Of a stretch of DNA of 64,000 bases, positions 6,788 through 14,960 are shown piece after piece. The translations under genes and the position numbers were made by a program. Location of the stretch: NCBI RefSeq assembly GCF_900105715.1, contig NZ_FNRY01000001.1:1426001-1490000 (forward strand), in the 5' to 3' direction. Source of the DNA: Paramicrobacterium humi. GTDB lineage: Bacteria > Actinomycetota > Actinomycetes > Actinomycetales > Microbacteriaceae. A model generated the notes under the pieces. It had not been told where the DNA came from, did not search any database, and saw only the letters and a program-made list of their open reading frames with translations. Position 1 is the stretch's first letter; each line of letters begins with the position of its first letter.

Positions 6788-8173
6788 ATGGCCGCGCCCG
6801 AGACCCTCTCTGACATCGTCACGTCCTTCCTCGACGTCGTGCACGACAGGCTCGTCGACGACCGCAGGGGCGCGGTCGCGGACTACATCCCGCAGCTCGC
6901 GGAGGTCGACCCGGAGCTGTTCGGCATCGCCCTGTGCGGCCTGAACGGTCGCGTGTACGAGAGCGGCGACACCGACGTGCCGTTCACGATCCAGTCGGCA
7001 TCCAAACCCTTCGTCTACTCGCTCGCCCTCGACGACCGCGGCCTCGACGCCGTGCACGAGCGCGTCGGCGCGGAGCCGAGCGGTGAGGCGTTTAATTCGG
7101 TGAAGCTCGAGGCGGGAACCGGACGCCCGCCGAACCCCATGGTGAACGCGGGAGCGATCGTGACGACTTCGCTCGTCGACGGTGCGAGCCCCGAGCGACG
7201 GTTCGAGCGCATCCTCGAACGGCTGAGCGCGTTCGCCGGCCGGCAGCTGAGCGTCGATGAGGCCGTCTTCGCGTCCGAGCAGGAGTCGGGCGATCGCAAC
7301 CGGGCGCTCGCCTACCTCATGCGCGGCGCGGGCTCCCTCACAGCGCCCGTCGGCGACACGCTCGACACGTACTTCCGGCAGTGCTCGATTCTCGTCACCG
7401 CGCACGACATCGCGGTCATGGGCGCGACGCTCGCGAACGGCGGCGTCAACCCGCTGACCCGGCGACGCGTGACGAGCGCGGAGACCTGCCAGCACGTGAT
7501 GACGATCATGGCCACGTGCGGCATGTACGACTACGCGGGCGAATGGCTGCTGCGCGCTGGCCTCCCGGCGAAGTCCGGGGTCGCGGGCGGCCTCGTCGCG
7601 AGCTCACCGGGCGAGTTCGGGCTCGGCCTGTTCAGCCCGCGTCTCGATGCGAGCGGCGCGAGCGTGCGCGCGGTGGTCGCGGCGCAGCGCCTCGCGAACC
7701 GCTTCGGGCTCCACGTGCTGCACCGGCCGCTCTCGCTCTCGGCCTCCGAGGTCACTGCCGCGAACGACGAGCTGGAGGCCGGGCTCGGAGCGGAACAGGA
7801 TGCCGCTGCGGCGCAGCTGCTGCAAGACCACGCCGACGATCTCGCCGTGTGGCGCTTGCGCGGCTATATCGACTTCGACGGCGCCGAGCAGCTGCTCCTC
7901 GACGTCGACGCCTGGCTGCAGGCGCGGCCCGCCGAGCGCGAGAATCCGGCGGTCATCGTTCTCGACCTCACGGAGGTCACGCAGCTGCAGTCCGTCGCCG
8001 TGTGGATGCTCGCGGCCCTCGCGACCTGGTGCCGCGAACGCGGAATGCGCGTGATCGCGAGCGACCCGCAGGGCCGCAGCCTCGGTGTCGCGGGACTGTC
8101 GCAGACGCCGGACTTCGACGGCGCCGTGCGTGACGCGGCGGCGACAGCGGGATCGGGAACGCCAGCGGGCTGA
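6788..8173 (+). CDS. glsA: Glutaminase with C-terminal STAS domain
   Basis: A 461-aa protein that hydrolyses L-glutamine to glutamate and ammonia. Residues 1-310 are a serine-dependent beta-lactamase-like glutaminase with the SxxK pair Ser70/Lys73 (FTIQSASKPF), NSVKLEAGTGRPPNPMVNAG, and the GVAGG motif near residue 265. After a linker, residues about 345-455 form a STAS-like domain (VWRLRGYIDFDGAEQLL, then IVLDLTEVTQLQSVAVWML). The usual bacterial glutaminase is about 310 residues, so the STAS part is an added regulatory or partner-binding module, a fusion also known from other actinobacteria. It is transcribed alone. Confidence 0.93.
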   Translation: MAAPETLSDIVTSFLDVVHDRLVDDRRGAVADYIPQLAEVDPELFGIALCGLNGRVYESGDTDVPFTIQSASKPFVYSLALDDRGLDAVHERVGAEPSGEAFNSVKLEAGTGRPPNPMVNAGAIVTTSLVDGASPERRFERILERLSAFAGRQLSVDEAVFASEQESGDRNRALAYLMRGAGSLTAPVGDTLDTYFRQCSILVTAHDIAVMGATLANGGVNPLTRRRVTSAETCQHVMTIMATCGMYDYAGEWLLRAGLPAKSGVAGGLVASSPGEFGLGLFSPRLDASGASVRAVVAAQRLANRFGLHVLHRPLSLSASEVTAANDELEAGLGAEQDAAAAQLLQDHADDLAVWRLRGYIDFDGAEQLLLDVDAWLQARPAERENPAVIVLDLTEVTQLQSVAVWMLAALATWCRERGMRVIASDPQGRSLGVAGLSQTPDFDGAVRDAAATAGSGTPAG

Positions 8174-8197
8174 GGTCGCGGGGTGACTTAGGAGTCG

Positions 8198-9280
8198 CTA
8201 CGCGTATCGCCGGGCAGCTTCACGAAGCGCATCGACGTGCCTGTAGATCTGGTCCAGAGACTCGATCGGCACTCTCGTTTCGGCCTTGTTCTCGTCAAAC
8301 AGCCCCAAATACTTCTGAGAGTGGTTGAAGTGGAGCCGGGCGATCGGTTTCCGATTGTTGTCGTCAGCGAGGATCGCGAAGTAGGACTTCGCGTCCCGGT
8401 GACAAATTCGCTCAAGCTTGAGTTCGTTGCACACGATGGCCCGAACGATGTGGAAGCCTTCAAGCTCTTCGAGGGTCGTCTCGATCGAGTCATCACGTGA
8501 GAGGCTCTCTTCGACAACGGTCTCGCTCTTGACCTCGTCAGCGAGCTCTTCTGCGGGGTAACTCGACGAGCCGAGGGCGGTCTTCAACCGGTCGTTCACT
8601 TGCTCCGTGAGGAATTGTTGGCTCGCCTTGCCCACAAGCGGTGTGAATTGTTCGCGCACCCGCTGCGTGAATGCTCCGTCGTATACGCGGGAAGTGAAGA
8701 ACCTCACCCAGTCGTCCGTCGGCTCCTTGAACTGAGCAGACATTGCGCGCTTTATCTGGCCAACGTATTTCAGCTCCTCCGCCGCGTTGAGCACGGAGTC
8801 GAGATCGAAGATCTCCTTTGACAGCTTGCGTACCTCGGGGATGAGGGTCGGATCGATCTCATTGAGGTCAAGCACAAGGAAAGGCTTCGAGTCCATCCGG
8901 TTGGGGCGGTCCAAGTCGGTGTAGAACTGGTACACCTCGCCGTTCGTGAGGATGGCGATTCGAGCGTTCGTGACAGCGAAGTAGCGGAAGAGCTGAGACG
9001 CGTGCTCGATTCGAAGCGCGTCGTTAATTCGTTTGCACTCGATCAGGATCTGAACGTCGCCATTGTGAGTAATGGCATAGTCGACCTTCTCTCCCTTCTT
9101 GACGCCGACGTCGGCGGTGAATTCTGGAATGACCTCGAGAGGGTTGAACACGTCGTAACCGAGAATCGTGGAAATGAACGGCATGACGAACGCATTCTTG
9201 GCCGCTTCTTCAGTCTCAATGGAGCTTCGCTGTTCGCGGACCTTTGCGGCCAGCGCCGTCAGTCGCTCGTTGAATTCCAT
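8198..9280 (-). CDS. Orphan HsdR-N-like nuclease-fold protein
   Basis: A 360-aa protein resembling the N-terminal domain of type I restriction HsdR subunits, without the helicase motor. The putative PD-(D/E)xK active site is Asp67 and Glu81-x-Lys83 (KVDYAI...LIECKRI), followed by the HASQLFRYFAVT helix and an AILTNGEVYQFYTDL strand pair typical of this family. The C-terminal half (about 200-340) is uncharacterised. A GGAGG ribosome site precedes the ATG at 9280. No methylase or specificity subunit is adjacent. The gene has lower third-position GC than its neighbours, suggesting transfer. It could act in defence or DNA repair; its role is unknown. Confidence 0.75.
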   Translation of the reverse strand: MEFNERLTALAAKVREQRSSIETEEAAKNAFVMPFISTILGYDVFNPLEVIPEFTADVGVKKGEKVDYAITHNGDVQILIECKRINDALRIEHASQLFRYFAVTNARIAILTNGEVYQFYTDLDRPNRMDSKPFLVLDLNEIDPTLIPEVRKLSKEIFDLDSVLNAAEELKYVGQIKRAMSAQFKEPTDDWVRFFTSRVYDGAFTQRVREQFTPLVGKASQQFLTEQVNDRLKTALGSSSYPAEELADEVKSETVVEESLSRDDSIETTLEELEGFHIVRAIVCNELKLERICHRDAKSYFAILADDNNRKPIARLHFNHSQKYLGLFDENKAETRVPIESLDQIYRHVDALREAARRYA

Positions 9281-9440
9281 GAATGCTAAAGCCTCCGTGC
9301 TGTGGTGCGAGATGCACCCACTATCGCGCTCGAGCATTCATCGTTCTCGACAAAATCGCCTACGTCGGAGTAATCCTCACCCGAACTGGGGCCACTCCGC
9401 CCTGGGTGAGGAAGGTCGCGCCCGGGCGACCGTCGCCCAC

Positions 9441-9446
9441 TACTCT
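9441..9446 (+). promoter_or_regulatory. Leaderless promoter -10 (TACTCT) for the TMEM175-like gene
   Basis: TACTCT, six bases, then the ATG at 9453, with no ribosome binding site between. Confidence 0.55.
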
Positions 9447-9452
9447 TGTCGC

Positions 9453-10064
9453 ATGAGCACGACGCGGGGTCTCGACCGGTTGACGGCGTTCACGGATGCG
9501 ATCGTCGCCATCGCGATCACGCTGCTCGTGCTGCCGCTCGTGGACGCGGCATCCGATCTCGACGCCTCGGGCATGACCGCGGGCGATTTCTTCGCCGAGC
9601 ACGCGCTTCAGCTCATCGCCTTCTTGATCAGCTTCGCCGTGATCGCTCGCCTGTGGCTCGCGCATCACCGCATCTTCGAGCACGTCACGACCTACACGCC
9701 GCGCACCCTGCTGCTCACGCTGCTGTGGGCGTTCACGATCGTGCTGCTTCCCCTGCCCACGGCGATGACCGCAAGCCTCGCCGTCGAGCCGGGCGTGATC
9801 GGCTTCTACATCGCGACCATGGCCGTGAGCAGCCTGCTGCTGACGCTGCACGTGCTCGCGATCCGCGGTTCGGCGCAGGAGGACGCGGACAATCCGCTGC
9901 CCGAGCACGTGCGCACCAACAGCATCATTACGACCGCACTGTTCTTCGTCGCGCTCGTCGTGGGCACGCTCTGGCCGGCGGTGAACTACTTCGCGCTGTT
10001 CCTGCTCGTGCTGAGCTGGCCGGCGAACGTGGTCATCCGCAAGCGGAGCGCCGCCCGCGCCTGA
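9453..10064 (+). CDS. TMEM175-like (DUF1211) membrane protein
   Basis: A 203-aa integral membrane protein with about six transmembrane helices. It starts with the DUF1211 signature (RLTAFTDAIVAIAITLLVLPL), in which the Phe-(S/T)-Asp block at the start of the first helix is the conserved mark of bacterial TMEM175 potassium channels. Bacterial members usually have one such six-helix unit and assemble as tetramers, which fits the length. Ion selectivity cannot be read from sequence. The longer frame upstream has no coding support, and the leaderless -10 supports the ATG at 9453. Confidence 0.85.
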   Translation: MSTTRGLDRLTAFTDAIVAIAITLLVLPLVDAASDLDASGMTAGDFFAEHALQLIAFLISFAVIARLWLAHHRIFEHVTTYTPRTLLLTLLWAFTIVLLPLPTAMTASLAVEPGVIGFYIATMAVSSLLLTLHVLAIRGSAQEDADNPLPEHVRTNSIITTALFFVALVVGTLWPAVNYFALFLLVLSWPANVVIRKRSAARA

Positions 10065-10096
10065 GCGTCACAGTCGGCGGCGGACCGTCGCGGAAC

Positions 10097-11056
10097 TCAG
10101 GCATCAGCAAGCAGCGTCTCGGCGGTGATCGAGTCGGTGACAAGCGTGTTCGGGATGCCGCTCGCGAGCGCCGCCCGGATGGCGGGGACTTTGTCGGCGC
10201 CGCCGGCCACGGCGATGACGTCCGGAACCTTGCGCAACTGCTCGGCGGAGATGCCGATCGTGCGCTCGCTCAGGGAGCCCTCGAGCAGCTCGCCGTTGCC
10301 GTCGAAGACGAGGGCGCACATGTCGGCGACCGCGCCTCGCGTGCGGAACTCCTCACGCTCGGTCTCGTCGACGTGGGCGTAGAAGGTCGAGTTCTCGTTC
10401 CACGATCCGATGCCCACGAGGGCGGCCGTGAGGGAATCACATTTGGACAGAGTCGACGCAATCTCCGGTTCCGCCCTGAGGTCAGAGGCGACGGCGGCAT
10501 TGCGAACGAGTAATGGGGCGTGAAGGGCGTGCGTGGGTCCGTTGGTCTTTGACCCAATTCGCCGCAGCAGCTCGACACCGCTGACGTTGAGATCGACGCT
10601 TGAGACTCCTCCCACGAGCTGGACGAGGGTGCACTGAGGAAGTGTTGAAAGTGCATCTGCAACTCGCGTGAGGGTGGCGCCCCAGGTGATGCCGAGCACG
10701 TCGTCCACGTCGACAAAAGCCTCGAGAAGGTCTGCACAAGCCTGACCGAGTAGATATGTCGTCATGTCCACCGACGAATCCGCGGTATTGACGACGACCG
10801 CCCGGGATAGGCCGAACCTGGCAGCTAGCCGGTCACCGAGCGGAAGATCGAGTTCCGCAGGCATGTCGACCTGAATATGCACGAGCCCCTGCGCGCGGGC
10901 GTCATCAAGCAGCCGTGCGACCTTGAAGCGCGAGATTCCCAGCTCGTCTGCGATCTCGCTCTTCTGCTTGTTGTCAATGTAATAGCGGCGCGCGACGATC
11001 GCAGCCTCAAGCAGCGGCGAGCGTCGCGATGCAGACAAGCGCGAGTCAAGCGGCAT
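10097..11056 (-). CDS. SorC-family sugar-responsive transcriptional regulator
   Basis: A 319-aa regulator with an N-terminal helix-turn-helix (about residues 22-62, KSEIADELGISRFKVARLL) and a C-terminal sugar-phosphate-binding domain of the SorC/DeoR-NagB fold, marked by DDVLGITWGATLTRVADAL, LVQLVGG and VAGGADKVPAIRAAL. Such proteins bind phosphorylated sugars or polyols and control adjacent catabolic genes. An AAGGAG site lies upstream of the ATG at 11056. It is divergent from the E2/E1 dehydrogenase genes, which it probably controls; an inverted repeat in the shared region is a candidate operator. Confidence 0.9.
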   Translation of the reverse strand: MPLDSRLSASRRSPLLEAAIVARRYYIDNKQKSEIADELGISRFKVARLLDDARAQGLVHIQVDMPAELDLPLGDRLAARFGLSRAVVVNTADSSVDMTTYLLGQACADLLEAFVDVDDVLGITWGATLTRVADALSTLPQCTLVQLVGGVSSVDLNVSGVELLRRIGSKTNGPTHALHAPLLVRNAAVASDLRAEPEIASTLSKCDSLTAALVGIGSWNENSTFYAHVDETEREEFRTRGAVADMCALVFDGNGELLEGSLSERTIGISAEQLRKVPDVIAVAGGADKVPAIRAALASGIPNTLVTDSITAETLLADA

Positions 11057-11120
11057 GGCGATTCTCCTTCGGTGGCCGTCTGATTGACCGGCACGCGACC
11101 ATCAGTGTACAGTAAGAATG

Positions 11121-11134
11121 CGCTCATACGAGCG
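11121..11134. promoter_or_regulatory. Inverted repeat between the SorC gene and the E2 gene
   Basis: CGCTC-ATAC-GAGCG, a 5-bp-arm inverted repeat in the 121-bp divergent region, about 45 bp from the E2 start and 65 bp from the SorC start. It is a candidate SorC binding site. The surrounding sequence is AT-richer than average. Confidence 0.35.
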
Positions 11135-11177
11135 AAAGAATATCAAACGAGCACAAACTATTGCGAAGCGGAGAGCC

Positions 11178-12422
11178 ATGAGCACTGAAGTCCGAGTGCC
11201 GACGACCGGTAATGCCGGCGAGGATGTGGTCGTCGCGCAATGGTCGGTCGCTGAGGGCCAGTCGGTATCGGCAGGCGAGGTGCTCCTCGTGCTCGAGACG
11301 GCGAAATCGACGGTCGATATCGAAGCGCCCGTCAGCGGGACTCTCCTGCGCGCGCTCGCCGAAGAGGGCGACGAAGTCGCAGAGTTCTCCGTCGTGGCGA
11401 TCCTCGGCGAGCCCGGTGAGAGCGTGGCGGGCACGGCACCCGATTCCGACGCCTCGCCGACGGCATCCGCCCCCGCCTCATCGCCGGTCGCCGCGTCGCC
11501 AGCCGCGGCCGGGCCCGCTCCCCTCGCATCGCGCCGCAACGCCCGCGGCAAGGTGAAAGCATCGCCTCGCGCGGCGCTCATGGCCGAGCGCAGGAGAATT
11601 GACCTTGAACGGATCGTCGGCTCGGGGCCGGGCGGCCGCATCATCGTCTCGGACGTCATCGCGGCCAAAGCGGCACGCCCGAGCACCGAAAGCGTCGCCC
11701 CGGCAGCTGCCGCGCCGGCGGCATCCGCCCTGCCCGACGTCGATTTCGAGGTCGTGCCCGTCCGCGGCGCACGGAAGGTCACGGCGCAGCGGATGCACGA
11801 GTCGCTGCAGTCGACCGCGCAGGTCACGCTGACCCGCTACGCCGATGCGAGCCGCCTCTTCGACTACGCCGCTCGGCTGACGCACGTGAGCGAGTCCACC
11901 GGGCGCGGACGCATCAGCATCAACGACCTCCTCCTCTACGCGACGGCGAAGGCCGTCATCCGGCATCCCGAGGCGAACTCGGCTTTCAACTGGGACGGCA
12001 TCCGTCGGTTCCGGACGGTGAATCTCGGGTTCGCCGTCGACACCGGGCAGGCACTGCTCGTTCCCGTGATCGAGCGCGCTGAGACACTCTCGCTTGAGGA
12101 TCTCGCGAGCACCGCGCACGATTCCATCGCGCAGGCCAAGGCCGGTTCGCTCTCGAGCGAGCGCATGTCGGGCGGCACCTTCACCGTGTCGAATCTCGGC
12201 GGGCTCGGCATCCACTGGTTCACTCCCGTGCTGAACCCGCCCCAAGCGTGCATCCTCGGGATCGGCGCCGCCCACCAGGCGTACCCGGACGCGCCGCGTC
12301 AGCTTCCGCTCTCGCTCACCTTCGACCACCGCGCCCTCGACGGTGTGGCGGCAGCGAAAGTGCTCGCCGAGATCGCCCAGAACATCGAGACCGTCGACGT
12401 CCTGTCGGCCTTCAGCGCGTAA
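11178..12422 (+). CDS. 2-oxoacid dehydrogenase E2 (dihydrolipoyl acyltransferase)
   Basis: A 414-aa E2 subunit. It has an N-terminal lipoyl domain with the attachment Lys43 in ETAKSTVDI, an Ala/Pro linker, a peripheral-subunit-binding domain (about 131-165, SPRAALMAERRRIDL...GRIIVSDV), and a second linker. The acyltransferase core carries the catalytic FDHRALDG motif (His384, Asp388). It transfers the acyl group made by E1 to CoA. GGAG precedes the ATG at 11178. E1 follows after nine bases, so the two form an operon. No lipoamide dehydrogenase (E3) is nearby; the housekeeping E3 would have to serve. Pyruvate, branched-chain, acetoin or another 2-oxoacid substrate cannot be separated by sequence. 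Confidence 0.9.
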   Translation: MSTEVRVPTTGNAGEDVVVAQWSVAEGQSVSAGEVLLVLETAKSTVDIEAPVSGTLLRALAEEGDEVAEFSVVAILGEPGESVAGTAPDSDASPTASAPASSPVAASPAAAGPAPLASRRNARGKVKASPRAALMAERRRIDLERIVGSGPGGRIIVSDVIAAKAARPSTESVAPAAAAPAASALPDVDFEVVPVRGARKVTAQRMHESLQSTAQVTLTRYADASRLFDYAARLTHVSESTGRGRISINDLLLYATAKAVIRHPEANSAFNWDGIRRFRTVNLGFAVDTGQALLVPVIERAETLSLEDLASTAHDSIAQAKAGSLSSERMSGGTFTVSNLGGLGIHWFTPVLNPPQACILGIGAAHQAYPDAPRQLPLSLTFDHRALDGVAAAKVLAEIAQNIETVDVLSAFSA

Positions 12423-12431
12423 GGAACACAC

Positions 12432-14900
12432 ATGGCAAAAGAACTCCTCGTCGATCCCGCCATCGTGCGCGGTTCCGGCCGCATCGACATCGACTCGATT
12501 CCCGTCAACGCCTATGTGCCGGACATCGACGCGGAACGGGCGCGCTACGGTGACGACGCGCTCGTCCGGATCGGACGCGACATGCTCCTGGTCCGCGAGT
12601 TCGAACTCATGCTCAACAGCATCAAGCGCGAAGGGGCCTACGCCGGCATTGAGTACGTGCACGCGGGGCCGGCGCACCTCTCGATCGGCCAGGAGGCCGC
12701 GGCGGTCGGCCAGGCGTTCACCCTCGGCACGATCGACAAGGTCTTCGGCAGCCACCGCAGCCACGGCGAGGTCATCGCCAAGGGGCTCTCGGCGATCACG
12801 AGCGCCGCGCCCGCCGGTGTCGAACAGGCCATGCGCAGCTGGTCGAACGGCGCGATCTGGGACGTTGTCGAATCTCGGCTGCCTGCATCGGACGCTGAGC
12901 AGCAGGCCATCAACTACCTCATGTACGGCATGACGGCCGAGACCTTCGGCCGTAAGACCGGATTCAACCGTGGCCTCGGCGGAAGCATGCACGCGTTCTT
13001 CCCGCCGCTCGGAATCTTCCCCAACAACGCGATCGTCGGCGGCTCCGGGCCGCTGGCGATGGGTGCTGCGCTGCACAACCGGCTGCGCGCCGAGCCCGGG
13101 ATCGTCGTCGCGAGCATCGGCGATGCCGCCACCGGGCGCGGTCCCGTGCTCGAGTCCTTCAACTTCGCCGGGATGGGACAGCTCTTCGGACTCATGGACG
13201 AGAAGCACTCGGGCGGGCTGCCCGTCGTGTTCTTCATCGTCAACAACTTCTACGGCATGGGCGGCCAGACGATCGGCGAGACCATGTCGTATGACCGGGT
13301 CGCCCGGCTCGGCGCCGGCTTCAACGCGCACAACATGCACGCGCAGACCGTGGACGGCAACAATCCGCTTGCCGTGATCCGGGCGATGGAGGAGGCGCGC
13401 GAGCACCTTGAGAGCGGCACCGGACCCGTGCTGCTCGACGTGCAGACCTACCGCCAGTCGGGACATTCACCAAGCGACGCCTCGAGCTACCGCACGAAGG
13501 ACGAGCTGGAGCTGTGGGCGGCGGTCGACCCGATCGACGAGCACTTCTCCCGTCTCATCGACGCGGGCATCACGACCGCTGAACGCCGCTCGGAGCTCAA
13601 GGCGTGGGCCGAGCACACCGTCGCCTCCGTGCTCGAGGTCGCGATCGACACGACGGTCTCCCCGCGCCTCTCGCTGCGTGACGACCCGCGTGTGATGGCG
13701 GAGATCACGTTTTCCAACACGTCCGTCGAAGCCGGCGAGGCCCCGAAGGGGGAGACTCTCGTCCCGGTCGACGAACTCGAGCGACTGACCGCCATCGCGC
13801 GAAAGTCGCGGGTCGGCCTCGTGGACGGGAAGACGCTCAGCGGCGCCAAGGCCGTGACCTACCGCGATGCCCTGTTCGAGGCGATCGCCCGGCAGGCCGC
13901 CGCCGACGATCGCACGACGTTCTGGGGTGAAGAGAACCGAGACTGGGGAGGCTCGTTCGGCGTCTACCGCGGACTCACCGAGCTTCTGCCGCGGCACCGC
14001 CTGTTCAACTCGCCCATCTCCGAAGCCGCGATCGTCGGCTCCGGCGTCGGATTCGCTCTTGCCGGCGGGCGCCCCGTCGTCGAGCTCATGTACGCCGACT
14101 TCATCGGCTGCGCCGGCGACGAGATCTTCAACCAGATGGCGAAGTGGCGCGCAATGAGCGGTGGGCTCGTCGACATGCCGATGGTGCTGCGCGTCTCCGT
14201 CGGCAGCAAGTACGGAGCTCAGCACTCGCAGGACTGGAGTTCCATGGTCGCGCTCGTGCCCGGCCTCAAGGTCGTCTTCCCCGCGACGGCCCGTGACGCG
14301 AAGGGGCTCATGGCGGCCGCGCTGCGAGGCAACGACCCCGTCGTGTTCTTCGAGAGCCAGCGCCTCTATGACCAGGTCGAGGTCGTGCACGCCGACGGCG
14401 TGCCGAGCGAGGACTACGAGATCGAGATCGGCACGCCGACCATCGTGCGCGAGGGCGCCGACCTCACCGTCATGACCATCGGAGCCGCGCTCTACCGGGC
14501 GATCGAAGCGGCCGATCGACTCGAGGCCGAATACGGGATCTCGACCGAGGTCATCGACGCGCGTTCCATGGTTCCGTTCGACTACACGCTGCTGCTCGAG
14601 TCGGTCGCTAAGACCGGCCGCCTGCTGCTCGCCTCCGACGCGAACCTCCGCGGCAGCTGGATGCAGACCGTCGCCTCGCGGGTGCAGACCGAGGCGTTCG
14701 ACGAACTCGACGCGCCCGTCGTCGTGCTCGGCGCCCGCAACTGGATCGCCCCGCCCGCCGAGCTCGAATGGGAGTACTTCGTCACGCCCGACGACATCCT
14801 CGATGCCGTCCACACGCGCATCATTCCCCTCGAGGGGCGCACCGGACCGACGGGACCCGGCGCGGAAGGCACTCTGGAGGAGTCTGCCCTCGGTCTGTGA
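12432..14900 (+). CDS. Fused E1 alpha-beta thiamine-dependent dehydrogenase
   Basis: An 822-aa fusion of E1 alpha and E1 beta, normally two proteins. The alpha part (to about residue 420) has GPAHLSIGQEAAAVG, GSHRSHGEVIAKG and a thiamine diphosphate site GDAATGRGPVLESFNFA ending at the VNN pair. The beta part (from about 470) has VTYRDALFEAI, EENRDWGGSFGVYRG, SPISEAAIVGSGVGFALAGG and the FPATARDAKGL strand. It decarboxylates a 2-oxoacid and acylates E2. AAGGAA at the E2 stop serves as the ribosome site. The SorC neighbour points to a sugar or polyol breakdown product as substrate rather than the housekeeping pyruvate reaction. Confidence 0.88.
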   Translation: MAKELLVDPAIVRGSGRIDIDSIPVNAYVPDIDAERARYGDDALVRIGRDMLLVREFELMLNSIKREGAYAGIEYVHAGPAHLSIGQEAAAVGQAFTLGTIDKVFGSHRSHGEVIAKGLSAITSAAPAGVEQAMRSWSNGAIWDVVESRLPASDAEQQAINYLMYGMTAETFGRKTGFNRGLGGSMHAFFPPLGIFPNNAIVGGSGPLAMGAALHNRLRAEPGIVVASIGDAATGRGPVLESFNFAGMGQLFGLMDEKHSGGLPVVFFIVNNFYGMGGQTIGETMSYDRVARLGAGFNAHNMHAQTVDGNNPLAVIRAMEEAREHLESGTGPVLLDVQTYRQSGHSPSDASSYRTKDELELWAAVDPIDEHFSRLIDAGITTAERRSELKAWAEHTVASVLEVAIDTTVSPRLSLRDDPRVMAEITFSNTSVEAGEAPKGETLVPVDELERLTAIARKSRVGLVDGKTLSGAKAVTYRDALFEAIARQAAADDRTTFWGEENRDWGGSFGVYRGLTELLPRHRLFNSPISEAAIVGSGVGFALAGGRPVVELMYADFIGCAGDEIFNQMAKWRAMSGGLVDMPMVLRVSVGSKYGAQHSQDWSSMVALVPGLKVVFPATARDAKGLMAAALRGNDPVVFFESQRLYDQVEVVHADGVPSEDYEIEIGTPTIVREGADLTVMTIGAALYRAIEAADRLEAEYGISTEVIDARSMVPFDYTLLLESVAKTGRLLLASDANLRGSWMQTVASRVQTEAFDELDAPVVVLGARNWIAPPAELEWEYFVTPDDILDAVHTRIIPLEGRTGPTGPGAEGTLEESALGL

Positions 14901-14960
14901 CGGCGCAACCGCTCAAGGTATCGGTCTCGAGCGACAGGTCGTCTCTCTCGGTGCCCGTGT

